Of a stretch of 64,000 bases of DNA, positions 25,601-47,301 are shown one piece after another. Numbering within the stretch: the first letter of the stretch is position 1; every line of letters begins with the position of its first letter. Source of the stretch: Breviolum minutum Mf 1.05b.01. Its lineage: Eukaryota; Sar; Dinophyceae; Suessiales; Symbiodiniaceae. Both the position numbers and the translations under genes were made by a program. A model generated the notes under the pieces. It saw only the letters and a program-made list of their open reading frames with translations, made no database searches and was not told the origin of the DNA. Location of the stretch: the NCBI GenBank assembly GCA_000507305.1, contig DF239092.1:50419-114418 (forward strand), read 5' to 3'.

Positions 25601-25849
25601 GCAAATCATGTTTCATCCCCCATACATGCAACAAAACCCTACAATTGTGACGTTGCCAACAGTTTTCCTATTCCTATCAAGGCCCCAAAATCAAAGAACC
25701 ATACGTATATTTGAAACATCACCTAACTCTTCCTTCAAAGAAAAAAAAACTATATAAAAGGCCATCCAAAAGCAAACTTTTCAACTTCCCACTCTTTCCC
25801 TTTTTCCATCCCTTTTTCCATCCCTTTCAAACCTCCGAAGTTCTCAAGG

Positions 25850-26600
25850 TGGAAACATTTGCGCCATGATCCAGCAGCAGGCGACACATCTCCACATCCC
25901 CTGCCATGGCAGCCTCCGACAATGGCGACTCCCCACGGCTATCCACGTGGTTCACATCAGCCCCAAGGCGCAACATCATCACCGCTAACCTGCCACAGGT
26001 TGGCACAGTCATAATGGATTTGTTTCTTCAAATTGATTTTTTTTGATTGATGGAATGTAAACTCCTGACATGGTCATCAAAAAAAAAGCCCTCAAAAGCT
26101 TGATTCTGAATCGTCGCAAAAAGATGGATCGCACAAGCGGCAATCATCAGCAAATCTCTATCTCATCCGGGGCCGTGCCTGGATTTACACAACTGTACCA
26201 ATTCTCCCTCCATATGACTCGCGCGTAACAGCAGCTGCAATGGACTCTCCCGATCTGGTGGCACTGTAGCATTGAGATCTGCGCGATTTTCCATCAAACG
26301 CACCTTGTTCATCATTGAACACACCAAAAAGTTCTGGAAGGAATCAGTACACTAAACACTAAACTTCCAATGTTTTCGGATGATCTTTCGATTTCAGCTA
26401 GCTTCAAAAAAGCACAAATGAACACCTCCCTACCAGCCGGTCTCATTGAAGCATCAGGAACAATCATGGAGTTTAAGGACATCAAGCTTTTACTGCAGTC
26501 CCATGGAGTCTTTCTCAAGCGATCCAAGGCATAGATCAATGGTGTGGTCTGCCCATCCGAAATCGTCTTTGAAACAAAGGTGTCATCCACATCTTTGTGG
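25850..26600 (-). CDS. Ankyrin-repeat protein, partial exon set
   Basis: Three minus-strand exons are visible. About 26.43-26.59 kb: SDGQTTPLIYALDRLRKTPW, which fits the first ankyrin helix. About 26.20-26.32 kb: LMENRADLNATVPPDRESPL. About 25.85-26.00 kb: LRLGADVNHVDSRGESPLSE then MCRLLLDHGANV, a textbook ankyrin repeat (ADVN, D..G.SPL, LLLDHGA). The last two join in phase across a GT-AG intron. Ankyrin repeats bind partner proteins; no catalytic domain is seen beside them. The ends of the gene are unknown. Confidence 0.7.
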
Positions 26601-26860
26601 AACAAGTGAGTGAAAGCTTTCCTGAGAAAAGTCAGAGATGCACATGCTTAGTGACTTAGTGGTTTTTATGATCTTCTCACTGGGTGTGGTTGGGGCAAGG
26701 GAAAGATTTTAAGCAAAGGGCACTGACAGTGAAAATAATAGATTGTATCCCCTCGGCATCTGTCGCACTGAAGCAAAAAAAACTATGGAGGCGCGGATCT
26801 CCTCTCTGACATGTCCTAAAAAAACAAAGTCCCCAAAACAACTGAGGATATCAAAATATG

Positions 26861-27380
26861 TCAAAAAGGACTTGATGCTGGCCACAGCTTCAAATTTGCT
26901 TGCTCCAGGCATGCTTCCAACCCAGAAGCTCTGGGTCTCAAGGGTGCCGTGGCCGGCACAGCCGAACGGCTGCGCCCAAGGCTCCTTGGCGCCCGGCCGG
27001 CACGCGCCGAGGCCGCGTCGCGCGCCGTTTCGGGAGCCAAGGCCCGCGCCAAGGCGAAATCGTCATCGTCGTTGCTGGGCTCCGCTTCACGGGGAGCCAC
27101 CAACACAGGGATGCAGCCGGGCATCCCCACGGTGTTGCTGGGCTCCGCTTCCAACAATGCACTTGTTGGAAGTTGGACTGATGCAGCAGCAGGATCCCAC
27201 AACAACTCCAAGGGACCATAGAGAAAAGATAAATGCACCGCATCATGGTCTAAGACCTCCACAGTATCAAGCACCACCACACCATTGTCATGGGACAACA
27301 GGATGCGACCCAAAGAACGGACAAAGCGAAAGCTGTAACCTTCTGGCAGCGATCGACTTCGGTACCTGGGAGACATAGCA
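26861..27380 (-). CDS. GC-rich exon of unknown protein
   Basis: A long GC-rich open stretch on the minus strand reads as a sensible protein: a hydrophobic part (GRILLSHDNGVVVLDTVEVL, FLYGPLELLWDP) followed by an Ala, Pro and Arg-rich tail. Within the tail the words EAEPSN occur twice, 63 nt apart, matching a DNA repeat GTTGCTGGGCTCCGCTTC on the plus strand (about 27072 and 27135). It may belong to the ankyrin gene just downstream or be separate. No family is recognised. Confidence 0.5.
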
Positions 27381-27769
27381 CGTGTAGGGATCGAAGCAGT
27401 GCTGATCAATAAAATACAAACAAGATAATGAAACCGCTTTGCTTCGTTGGCTCGGTTCCTGCCTAGATGGCATGTGCGGTGCTATATATATATATATATA
27501 TATGGAAAGATAACATATTGCACAAGTGGTTTGATTGCCTTCAAAGAGAAATGTTATCTCAAATGCGGCGAACAGAACGGGAGAGATGCAGGTATGAACA
27601 TCAACAAATGCTGAAGGACGTCAACAGCACCTGGTGACACAAATAAATGGCATAATAATGTCGAGAAAAGTAATACACAAGTGATAGGTGACAATGAAAG
27701 CCCATAGCCAAACCAGTTTGAGGGGTTCAGGGTATCAAAAAATGCAAGCAAGTCTAGCTGACCTGTCAG

Positions 27770-28600
27770 GTTGCAGGGGAGGTTCCTGATTCCTCAGGCC
27801 CTCCAAAAGCCATTCTCGCAGCGAACAGCATTTACGATGCTTGCTGCTCGAAACTATACCTTGAGCGGTTGCTGCCAAGCCGATCAAACGACAAGAAATT
27901 TGGCTTTTGACTTGACCCTGACACCTGGTGTGAAGGGCACCCTTGGTTTTTTGATTCCTGATCCCAGCCCAGACCCAAATGGCCTTCTTTGACGGCCAGC
28001 AACAAAAAACATTGGTTTTTTGCAAGGTGCCAAATGAAATCAAAACTTAGTCACCAGACATTTTGGATAAGGCAACGCTCCCCCTAGTTCTAAGCTAAGT
28101 TTTTTAAGAACTTCCTCCTCATACCGTCATACGGGACCGTGGTGGCCTTCAGGTTCATCTGGCAAGGCATCATCCCCTCTTCTGGACGAGGGTCGCGGCA
28201 TGGGGCCCCCATGCCCGGCAGGGCGGCAGGGGTCGGGGTTTCCCACACCCGTGAGCTGCGTGCCAATAGCAAGGCAGGCTCAACACAAGCAGACTCAACT
28301 CAGTTCTGACCTTTTTTTTTACCAAGGAGGGTGATTACAAACAAACAAATGACTGTAAAAACAAACTGTTTTACAGTAGTTTATCTACAATAATTCAGAA
28401 TCCTGAAATTTTTGCAAGTGAACCGTGAAAAACTTCACTCTAAGATTCTGTAGTACACCATGCAAAAATGAGGTTTAACAGGGAATCGATTTTGGATTCT
28501 GGCTTTGCCAGCAGCATCTTCCCCCCTCCCAATCTGAGGGCCGCCAACCGGTCAGTCTCGCATTGCCGCTGGAGCATGGTGACCTCGTCAAAATGATAAG
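27770..28600 (-). CDS. Exon-like blocks of unrecognised gene
   Basis: Three minus-strand blocks look coding: TMLQRQCETDRLAALRLGGG (about 28.50-28.58 kb, coiled-coil type), LPGMGAPCRDPRPEEGMMPC (28.1-28.24 kb) and CSLREWLLEGLRNQEPPLQP (27.77-27.83 kb). Order and frame links between them are not proved. No function is suggested. Confidence 0.4.
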
Positions 28601-28999
28601 TAGGATGAACGGAAGACCCAGATACATGTAACGGATATCTGATGTGCGACTCATTATCAATTCATTGTCATGTTCTGGAAGCTGCCAAAGAACCCTGACC
28701 TGAAGGTATTTCAATTGAATTCTTGATTCTAGTACAGACTCGATAGTGGCTTTCCTGCACCTTTTTATCACTGTGAAGAAGCATTTCATGATGGTGTCAA
28801 AAAAACAGCATGCCAATCATTCATGGCAGTTTTGATCAGATTTGAGCAGCAAAACCATGCATGGATCTTAGGGGGATATCCTGTTGTTGGACAGGGGTTC
28901 CAGTCCCAAAAATCTTGTTGTAAATCTTCAAAAAGCAAGGAGGATTCCTTAATAACATCCGAATCACCAAGGCTAGTCAATCGCTAACATGTTCCTGTT

Positions 29000-29480
29000 T
29001 CAACCACTTTTTCACGTGACCCTTAATGGGCACTCCCAACTCCTGCATTAATGCGTTCTGCCAGCGCAGTGAATTGGTTCTGCATGACCTAATGCACGGC
29101 ACAAAACGGTGCTGGGGGACTCCCCTGTTATGGAAGGCTGGGGCCCTGAATGCTTCCAAGGACACTTGGGAGTACTCAACAGCAGAGATGCATCTGAAAA
29201 CTCCAGATCCCTTTCTGACCCCTCCATCCACTCAGGCCACGCCACCGTGCGTGAGAGGCTGACAGCCTTCCAAAAAACAAGGCAGAAAACCACCAACTAG
29301 GACACGAGACTCAGACTCAGTTCAACAAGTACCTCTCACATTTTTAGTTGGGCTTCTTATGGATCTATGAACTTCAGATCTGGTGTATTCCTTAATGCAA
29401 AAGATGTCAGCTACAGGCTCCATCCCAAAGGATGGATGGACTCCTCTGCCATGCTTAGTGTAGGGCAGAACTTGAGACAA
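29000..29480 (-). CDS. Possible exons of unrecognised gene
   Basis: Two overlapping minus-strand frames are open. One holds AWPEWMEGSERDLEFSD and the other NSLRWQNALMQELGVPIKG. Only one frame can be real at each point and the choice is not clear from sequence. Confidence 0.25.
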
Positions 29481-29850
29481 AAATTGTTTCCACTGTTCAA
29501 ATGCAATACAAATCACAAAAATAATCCAACTGTACTGGAAGTTGTGTTTATATATTTGAAGCTCCAATCTCACACGAAAGAAAACCTGCACTTTTAGTTG
29601 CCCTGAAACCTGAATCAGAAAAAGAAAAAACTACAAAAGAGCAGTGCATTCAGTCACCCAAACCCCAAATCTAGACTTTCGTTTCACTCATCTTAAAGAA
29701 AAAAAAATCCTGCCACTTTCCCGGGTTCTCCCCACACGGCTGCCATTGCCATTTCCATTTCCATTGCCCGTCACGGGAGCTGCCCCACGGTCACCAGGTT
29801 CCCAAGCCTTCAGGAGTATCGACCAGCAACAAGTTGGGTCTCACCAATTT

Positions 29851-30111
29851 GGTGGTTGAACCAACCAACACAAATTTGGATCATAAAACTCCTGGTGGAG
29901 GGAGGTTTCGGGGGTGAAAATATCAAAAAATGATGAAACAAGAATTCAGTGAACTGGAGTCCAAAGAATCCGTGAATCCACATCTCCAGCTTGCAATTTT
30001 TCTGGTATTTTTTGGGATTGCCAAGGTTCCCGACACTGTTGGGGCTGGAGCAAATCGAATTGTTTCTCCTCAAGGTCGATCCAGTGCCCAGCTTAAGGGG
30101 TTCAACCATCC
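29851..30111. repeat. Inverted-repeat element sharing the TGGTGGTTGAACC tip
   Basis: GGTGGTTGAACC at 29851-29862 is mirrored by GGTTCAACCATCC at 30099-30111. The left tip is the same as the start of the dispersed repeat at 9672. About 260 bp lie between the outer ends. A TA-rich run (30139-30178) follows. Confidence 0.55.
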
Positions 30112-30669
30112 TTTACCTTTCCAGATGATTAGAAATAAACATATATATCATATATATATATATTATATATATATATATACTTGAAAGGGTGATCATGTTA
30201 CCAAAAAAAAATCATAAACTTGAAGCATCACTTTAAGTTTTCAACAGATGTGCTATCACTAGTCGACCTTAGGACCTTCGAAGCCTTGCCACTCTTCAGT
30301 TTGGATCCTGCATCCTCCTAAAACAGCGACCAGCAAAAAAAAAATCAGATCACACTGACTCATGAACGGTGCCGGGATCGTGATTTCAAACCAAAAAAAA
30401 CTCAACCATAAAAAAACATGTGGAAACCACAGATTCACCAAATACTGATACCCAGGAAGGGTGGTTACCAACAAAAAACCATCGTGTTTTAACGTTGCTC
30501 CAAGTTGCTCCCCCAGTGCACCGGCTGGATCACCTCATAGGGTTGATCCGGTGATTCGGATTTAAGTGACTGGATGTCATGAAAAATGGGATTAGATACG
30601 ATTAGATGCTGATAGGATTCAGGATGTGCTTTGTTTCATTTAATGAAGTCTATCTAATTCTCATCCTGA

Positions 30670-30852
30670 TTCAAAACCGCACAATACTGTGGATGTCTCG
30701 TAGCGTCATGTGAGTCAGGTCCATATCATTCAGAATGGTCGTTGATGTCAATGGCAAATTCTGTGTAAGCTCTCCAGTGAAACCCTGTACCCACCCTACT
30801 TTCTTCTCCAAGTGGCGGAGGAGACTGGCAATGCGACGCATATCCTAAGAAT
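30670..30852 (-). CDS. Orphan exon, helix-rich, unknown protein
   Basis: A minus-strand block of about 58 residues reads without interruption: MRRIASLLRHLEKKVGWVQG, then LTSTTILNDMDLTHMTLRDI, ending in IVRF before a stop. The start resembles an amphipathic helix. The flanks have plausible AG acceptors. No family was recognised; neighbours at 31.0-31.1 (SQSLATCFGHCPVAPVSS) and 31.6-31.7 kb may be further exons of the same gene. Confidence 0.45.
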
Positions 30853-32160
30853 CTGCTGCACTGGGACCAAATTGATTTCAAAGTACAACTTGAACACTAA
30901 AGGTGGACCAAAGAATGAGAAAATCCAAGGTTTATCTTGGTCTATCCAGATTTCTCCATGAACTTGTTGCTAAAGTGGATAACTCTACATCTGGCCCGTG
31001 GCTTGGCCTATATTGATGGCATGTCGTCCCATGAGACAACTGGAGGAAACTGGGGCAACCGGACAATGGCCAAAGCACGTCGCGAGGGACTGGCTGACCT
31101 GTCCCAAAAGTAGTTTTACCAGCATCAAGGAACCGGTGGAAATACCAAAGTATAATATTCAAACACAACACATTCACTTGTTCATCATAGTGGTTCAAAT
31201 GAGATGAAGGGCGCTACTAGTAGAAAACACTTCCAGTTTCAGCAACGAGACATATTCTATCTGGTGGTGATGCACCGACAACTGCAACTTTGTAACTGTG
31301 TTGATGTTTACAACCTGAGTTTCAGGAAAAATACACCTTCACACTAGAAATATGGCAATTTTCTTTCTACAGCAGACCTAGTGTGGAGTATTCAATTATT
31401 CGAACCATTCCACCACCTCCAAAATCCACTCCCCCTTCAAACCCTCCTGACAAGGGAAGCTCAAAATGTACAATCGAATGTTTAGACCATGAAACCTTTG
31501 TGTGATTTGCAACAAAAGGAATCCTTCAATAATTCAGTACTTCGACCAAAATACAAAAATTAGATCCAACATAAGATATGACTCCTTTCGATTACAAGAC
31601 CCCTAAAAGCAGCTCTTCCCTGAAGATTTCCAGTCCCACTTTTTGACAGCCCAAGACATCGCGCCTCAAACGACCACCAGCAAGTCCTGGACTCGCCTCA
31701 GAAGTCGGAAAGTTGTTTATCTTTTCATTTTTGTTGTTTTTCTCAAGAAATTGCGACGTTTCAGTCCAAACACCTGTTATAACATCCCGTTGGGTGGTTT
31801 TCGTGACTCCTTCATAATCCAAACAGGTGATAAGGGTAGCTGGGACACCAGACCTTCAGTCCAAACATGACGCAGTATATTTTGAGTTGTTTGCAATCAT
31901 ATAAACAAGATGTTTTTGTTCAGAAACCAACAAGAACAAAGCAAACAACAAACAAAGCATTCATACAAGAACAAACCATTTCGATTGAAAAACCACACGC
32001 CCCTTATCCTTCCGTCAGAACATGTAAAAAAGTAACGCTACCGAAATGCCGCTTTTTTGGTTCCCCCCATCAATCCCAAATAGCCAGTTCGTGCAGCAGC
32101 CCTTGCCAGGCGAACCCAGCAATGTGCCAAGGCTGGCGCAAAAAGGTCAAAGTGAGGAGC
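30853..32160. other. Region with only weak exon-like blocks
   Basis: Between the orphan exon and the tubulin stop only short minus-strand blocks (31.0-31.1 and 31.6-31.7 kb) look possibly coding. The 3' UTR of alpha-tubulin should lie just left of 32161, but no polyadenylation signal was identified. Confidence 0.35.
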
Positions 32161-40644
<8,484 letters not shown>

Positions 40645-41850
40645 GGCTTCGAAGTAGCGAGAAGTTGTGTCGGAAAGTGTCTTTCAGCACACCGTGCGAT
40701 GTGGCAGCCTCAGGCACGAATCCTTGAGCCCAACGGCAAGCGAAGCAGCATGGCTTCAAGTTCGTTGTTTCGAAGGTCAACTCAATGGATTCAGCAAATA
40801 TGTTTGGAATCTGCTTGGTTTTTTTCCAAGGAACAGGCCGAAAGACACCATGAAATAAAGGACTTGATAAATAGTTTCTACATCATCTGTATCAAGATTT
40901 TTGGGTGTCTGTCAAAAAATCCATACCCAAAAGATCACAAAAAAAAAAAAACACCCCCGATTACAAGAAATACATCAGCCCATCACATTTGATTCCTGAG
41001 AGCACAACAAGGCCACGGCCACCAAGGCCACCACGAAAGGGAGAGGCCTTGGTTTTCAGCAAAGCCCAACTCCCCGACATCACACGCCAACTGGCAGCCA
41101 GGAGACTCGTGATCCATCCATGGTAAAGAGAAGAGCCACCGGGACCTACCAGGAAAAAAAAACATCTGAAGATTACACTATATAAATGATTCTTTATGGG
41201 GAGGTTTTCCTACCAAAGCTCAAGATTTTTGTTGTCAAACCCACTCATATGTGCGTTTTTTTTCCCGGACTTTGATCATTAACAAACAGCATCATCATCA
41301 AAGCTTCGCACCTCTGAGGTTTCCCGGAGAAACAAGTTGAATACGGCGCACTTTTTTAGGGGAGATTTCGAAGGAGTGATGCAATGATAGGTTCAGGATA
41401 TATTTTCATGGGAGGATTTCTTCATTTGAAACTGAAACTTAGCTGCAGAAGTACAACACAAGAATGTAAAACTTGAAAAATGATTTGGCCACCTCTTGTG
41501 AAATTCATGATCGAATCTTCTAGTCGCACTTTTTCATGATTGACTGGTGTAACTGATCAAAACAAATTCCAGGTTGTCAAGGTGTACAGTACCTGCTTGC
41601 GGAGTACATGCTTCGTTGTCATGGATGCACCTGCTACATGTATGTCAGAGGGCATGATTTGAACCCAAGGTTGGCTACAAGATACAAACAAAGTGCAAAC
41701 CTACATGACAATTTGACAATTTCTGAGTGCATACGTTTCGCAACATGTTTGAAGAGAATTCTGGAACCATTGGGTACAGTACAGCAGCCTTTTTGTTCTT
41801 TCGAGTATCTTTAAATTTGAATTGATTCCTGGGACTCTATACATCCTCCC
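40645..41850. other. Upstream region of alpha-tubulin, no clear exon
   Basis: The first 200 bp should hold the 5' UTR and the trans-splice acceptor of alpha-tubulin. On the minus strand, GCCGTTGGGCTCAAGG at 40722-40737 (about 80 bp before the start codon) resembles the end of the dinoflagellate spliced leader. No TATA box is expected or seen. Further right only weak blocks occur. Confidence 0.35.
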
Positions 41851-41854
41851 ACAG

Positions 41855-43660
41855 CAACGGAGTTGGTCAATTCGTTTGGTCAAAGGCTTTGCCTTTTCCA
41901 GTCACCCAAGATGGACCCCTGAACCAAAGAAAAACAAGTTGCGTCAAGTCTAGGCCAACTCCAGCTTTTCACAGTGTCAAGTCACAAGGGGATCCATCTT
42001 TGAGTCCTGGGACTTACGATTTCTAGACTTCAGCTTCGTGCTTTGGATCTCTCGATCCATTTCTATACAAACTTCGTGTGATTTTTTTCCTTATTTTTCA
42101 GTACCGGAAAATCATCTTCCAGATGTTTCCTGATGCTGTACATGTCATCATTTCCACCCATCTTCAGCATTCAGCTTGTGGCTGACGATGGGATGTTTCT
42201 TCCACCCGGCTTCCACGACGATCCGCGAGCCGCGGGGGAATGTTGCGATGCGCATTGCGACATCTGAAGCGGGAAAAGCGACCAATAAATGGTGCACATC
42301 TTGGTGCAAGAAAAACTGCCAGAGATTCCAAGCTCACGATACAAGACCCCTATATTGTTTCAAGAAGATGTCTTTTGTTACAAAAAAATCTCCCCCTTCT
42401 TAAAGGTTTTTGGATTCTCTTTGGTACGTAAAATCCACGGTGGATCCCCAGGCCCTCGCAGCTCGGTTTGTTGAAAACTTCCGCGATACGAAAAGTGCGT
42501 CAGAGGCTCAGTAACGAGTTCTCGGAGCTTTTCCTGGCAGCAAAAAGTTGTTGTTTTTTGAAATGCACATTGCCAGTGATACAAAAACGAGGCATTTGCC
42601 GCGGTGTTTTTTGATTTTTTTGTGGATTTCTGTTCTCATGGCTGAATTCTTGGTCATCTTTAGGGATATGATAGAATTCCCCGAATCCGGAATCCAAATA
42701 GTTACCGTCTCCTAAAAAGTTGAATGCCTGGATGGTTATAGTAGAAGTTCTACTGTCTTCCCAATGTTCTCAATTGTTTACCATAATTCCATCGCACTTT
42801 TTCCGTCCAAGTGACCGTGGAAGACCATGGAAGCGCCGTTCCAAGAGGGTTTGAGCGGCATCGTTCATCTTCACGGAGTCGTGTTTTTGCATTGATTGCA
42901 AGATCTGCCATATGAGGCAAAGGCCGGAGGAAAATTCTGAGCCTCTTACAATATTAGCCTTGATTCTTTTTCAAAAGGGTTGAACCCTTCAAACTCTTTT
43001 GGAGTACCATGAAACGATGTTCCAAAGTGGTTAAAAAGACACGTTTACCCTGTAGAAGTACTTGCCAAATCAAACACTAAGACTTTGTGGAGACTGAAGT
43101 TCACTCAACCTGGACATCGTGACTTCGGCAAGACTGTGCATTACTGGGGGTCACTTCGGAAACAATTTGTTATCCTTTCTATTCTTGCATGAAGCCACCC
43201 CTTACCACAATGGCCAACCAATGTGCGATTGATGCATTCACAAGCTGGGTGTAATCGAAACATTATGCGTTCCTGCATGCACTCGTCAAAACATTGTTGG
43301 AGGTCACATCGTATATGTTTACATATGTCTATTTACAGTTTTTTACATGTGAAGTGCAACAGACTATTGAGAAATAGATAAGAATGCGCGATGAGAAACA
43401 GAGAAATATGCGCGATGACACCATCTAAAAATAGTATCTATGTTTTTCGAAATAATAACATCTCAATGGAATCAAAACAAAACAAAATTGCAAACCTCTA
43501 CAAATCCGAAGGCATGCGGTTTCTACATCTTCGGGTGCCCAAAAGCTTGGTGGTTTACCACTCCCTCAAAAGCGCCTCCCTCAAACCTTCGCGCAAGGTT
43601 TCCGAATCCAATTTCCGAATGACTTCCTCCTCCTCCTGCATCGGATGGATGGGGAATGGT
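41855..43660 (-). CDS. Exon set of an unrecognised gene
   Basis: From the 5' side: MQEEEEVIRKLDSETLREGL (about 43.56-43.64 kb), QKHDSVKMNDAAQTLLERRF (about 42.80-42.90 kb), EKLRELVTEPLTHFSYRG (42.49-42.55 kb, after a good CAG acceptor), IATFPRGSRIVVEAGWKKHP (42.18-42.26 kb) and KPLTKRIDQLRCCG (41.86-41.90 kb). All are minus strand and look coding. The first block runs into TAA at 43555, so an intron must start before that. No domain is recognised; the gene ends upstream of alpha-tubulin. Confidence 0.4.
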
Positions 43661-44363
43661 TGAAGTAAGAGCTCGCTTGGTCACCACTGACCCCCCAATC
43701 CAATTTCAGAGAAACGTTACATGTCTCATGTGAGAAAACATTCAACCTCAGCGCCACAGACCCATTGGATTATAGTATTGATGGTCGCACCTTTTCTATG
43801 CATTTCCTTTCTTCTGAAACATCCAAAGGAAAAGATTCAGTTTCGTTCAGAGGCTGCTCAACAAAAATATGTTCATCATGCATGCAACTACCCCTGACCG
43901 CCAACCACAGATTCCCTGAGGAACGAAGAGTGGAAAAACCCACCAGAGATGTCAAAAGCGGGTTCATAGAGATCACAAGACATCCAACTACAAGTGACTC
44001 ACAAATGACGACATACGACATAACTTGAATGTTCAGCGTTGTTGTGATTTTTCAAGATTTTGAATCAATGTTTTTCCCAAGTTCAAAACGTCCACCAAAA
44101 ACACAAAAGACTGTTTGATCACCCTTGGTGGGCATCACAGTATGTATTTAATTACACATTCACAATCAAGAAGTGACAACCGGAATGGCAGCACTATCCA
44201 ATCTTTAAGCCTACCCCATTCCTCATCAGCAATCTCATGTCCACCCGTAGATTGCGCCGTTTGGACAGTTTGGATACGGCCTGGGATGTTTCTTTGAGAG
44301 CGACGAATGAGAGAAGGTCTTGATGGTGATTCAGTGAGGATGGTGACACGATGATGATTCCGA

Positions 44364-44364
44364 A

Positions 44365-44451
<87 letters not shown>

Positions 44452-44686
44452 NNNNNNNNNNNNNNNNNNNNNNNNNNNNNNNNNNNNNNNNNNNNNNNNN
44501 NNNNNNNNNNNNNNNNNNNNNNNNNNNNNNNNNNNNNNNNNNNNNNNNNNNNNNNNNNNNNNNNNNNNNNNNNNNNNNNNNNNNNNNNNNNNNNNNNNNN
44601 NNNNNNNNNNNNNNNNNNNNNNNNNNNNNNNNNNNNNNNNNNNNNNNNNNNNNNNNNNNNNNNNNNNNNNNNNNNNNNNNNNNTTC

Positions 44687-44748
<62 letters not shown>

Positions 44749-44765
44749 ATGATGATGATGATGAT
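44364..44765. repeat. GAT microsatellite with assembly gap
   Basis: GAT triplets run from 44364 to 44451 and 44688 to 44765; bases 44452-44683 (232 positions) are N. Poly-Met, poly-Ile and poly-Ser ORFs come from it. Confidence 0.98.
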
Positions 44766-44999
44766 TCTGAATGTCCCAAAATAAAGAGATGTCAAATGGC
44801 CACTATCCTTTATATAGATCACCACAAGTTGCTAAGAGACGTGTTCCCCTCCCATTGAGCTTACCTTCACTTTTTTCCATCCACCACATGCTCAACAACC
44901 CGCAGCACTTGGCATCCCTTGCGGATAGAGCAGCCCAGCCTCACACTCCACAAGTGGCTAGCAACAAGACAATAGACCTAGACTTCATATATTCCCAGT

Positions 45000-47136
45000 A
45001 GTGACAATCGTGTCCATGCCGGCTTTGTGCAATGCATCCATGCACAAACCGCATGGAGAAGTGTATGGGAATGACCAATCCTGGCAGACCTTTCAGTAAA
45101 TAAACATCACCTGGGTCCACATCTTGACTGAGTCTGTCACTTCTGCTCCAGTTGGTTGCAAAGAAGTTTCCAGCATTCCTCCACTCAAAATGATCTGGTG
45201 AAGAGACACGGGAACTTGGTAAACAAACTTGCCTTTAATCTTTTGGTACCTGCTTCACCTCAATGCTTTTTCCTTAAAACACAACAATACCAGGTCCTGC
45301 TGGCACTCTTGTAACATCAAACAGGCCAAGGCCGTCTCATTGGAATCCCGTAGCCTCAAGTTGAAGCCGGCTCGAGTTTTTGCTATAGATTTTGGGCAGG
45401 TCGCGCAAAACCATAGCCTTTTTGGCGAACTCCAGTCAGGTTTCTTAACGATCTGGGCGCATTGCTGGAGCACCTTCTTTTTTCCCAAGTGTTTCGTATT
45501 CAAAAAAAGCTGAAGCCTAAAGCACACCAGAGAAAAACATCTATTGGCAAAGGGGTCAAAGTAGTGGAAGTTGGTGCCTGGAAGAACCCTCTAAGGCTCC
45601 ACACGAGCTCACATGTTCGAAGAGCTTCCTGACCCAATCGATAACATGCTGCAAGAAGTAAAGGCATAGTGAGCCTAGTGAATCTCTGAAAGAAAACCCT
45701 TCCACACAAGCCATGGTCACAGCAACCTACCAACTCAGCTTTACTCAACTCAATCCAACTCAATCAAAGTGAATCCAACCCAAGTTATATCCAATCCACA
45801 GTTGCCCATGGCCGCACCGGGATGCATCATCGATATCTTCTTGTTGAGGTGCTATGACCCCATCATCCAAGGCTTGTGCCTGTCGAATGAAGAACAACCG
45901 AACAAAACAACGAGGAATGAACCCGTCCAAGAAGTTTTTTCGGGGGTGGTATTTAAGGAGATGGTCAAAATCATGAGGTAACTTTTGATTTTCAAAAAAA
46001 ACTCATCCATGTAGCTATAACCCATGTTTGACAAAGTTGCCCTTTAAAGGCTTTAAAGTTGTGTTCCGTATTCTGAGTCCAGCTTCAACAAAAGAAAGCT
46101 CATCAATGTTGGGTTTTGTAGTAGGAACTGGAGCCATAGATGCAACCACGTGTTCATCAGCTCACATATCCATGACATGTCTCAGTCTCTTTCCAAGATT
46201 TGACTCAGTATGCAACCTATGTGGAGGGAGAAGATCTCACTATTTTTGGCTGAAACGCTGAAAAAAGGGGCGCTTCAGCCATTAAGAAAGCCCATTCTCT
46301 TCCCACCAGCCTGCAATACCTCGAATTGCATGGTAGCACTAGAGGTCAAGCGGTTCGACAACTGCCTTTTGGCGGAAGGGCTGTTGAAGGTGTGTTTCAG
46401 GAAGCTCCTGAGCGACTCTGAAGTGTTGGAAATCTGTTTGACAGGAACAGGAATCCTCACTTGAACCAGAGAATCTTGTGACACGGCTTACAAATCGCTC
46501 AAGGAAAAACACAAACGAAATCCCATCAGCTCACGGGTTCAGATCTTTCCATGCTAAGAGCCCCACGTTAAACCAAACACGGTCAACCCCCAAACCCAAC
46601 GGAGGTTTTGGACCTGCCTGCGTTCTCGTGACTCTCCTCGGACTTGCCGAGCCAATAACCCCAAACGCCTGCGCCAGGGTGAATGAGAGTGGTAACTAAC
46701 GGTCATGTTGGTTAAAAATCATAAATCATTGACAAAAGAAGATATATCTGTAATAGTAGTGATAATGACAATCAATCATGATTTTTTCAAAACATGTTTT
46801 ATATTTGTTCACCGCTTCTTACCCCTTCCACCGTCACATAGTTTGAACCATCTAGCTAGCATGGGATGCCAAGTGCTCACAGCGGAAACCCTTTGCTGCT
46901 AGTTGCTCACATTCCACACAACTCAGCACTAATCAGCCTGGGGTCAATTCCCACACACGAGACATCAAAAAATGCATACCTGCCAGATCGGGCTGTTGGG
47001 GAAAAAGCGCAGGTGTAACGGAACTGTTCCCCAAAATGTTTGGGTGATTGGGTGGTACGGTTACGATATGATCAACCGTGTTTGGATCACAACTTGAAAA
47101 TTCATCCATGCCACTTTGGACGATCACAACAGTCAA
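45000..47136 (-). CDS. Exon-like blocks, possibly the tail of the 5-phosphatase gene
   Basis: Minus-strand blocks in 5' to 3' order: SSCDPNTVDHIVTVPPNHPN (47.05 kb), VPVKQISNTSESLRSFLKHT and SNRLTSSATMQFEVLQAG (46.3-46.45 kb), APVPTTKPNIDELSFVEAGL (46.1 kb), QALDDGVIAPQQEDIDDASR (45.8-45.87 kb), MPLLLAACYRLGQEALRTCE (45.6-45.68 kb), RLRDSNETALACLMLQECQQ (45.3-45.36 kb) and SPCGLCMDALHKAGMDTIV (45.0-45.07 kb). They follow directly after the 5-phosphatase motifs, so they may be its C-terminal part. The 46.3-kb block could be a beta-sandwich, and the last recalls a PCxxC deaminase motif, but neither is secure. They may be several genes. Confidence 0.35.
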
Positions 47137-47301
47137 CCCTAAAATCGTCGGATCAGGATTATGTCTACATCGACGAAATTCTTATTGAACCTGGTTCTCC
47201 AAAAAAAGCTGCATCAAAACCCCATCCGTCTCGTTAGACCATGATTTTTGCTTTCTCTCTATATATACATGTAGGTGCAAGGTGAATCTTTCCTTTGAAA
47301 G

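Noticed and set aside
45000-45080. Cytidine/CMP deaminase (SPCGLCMDAL resembling PCxxC)
   Set aside because: No HAE or CAE partner motif was found upstream, and another frame of the same block is also open.
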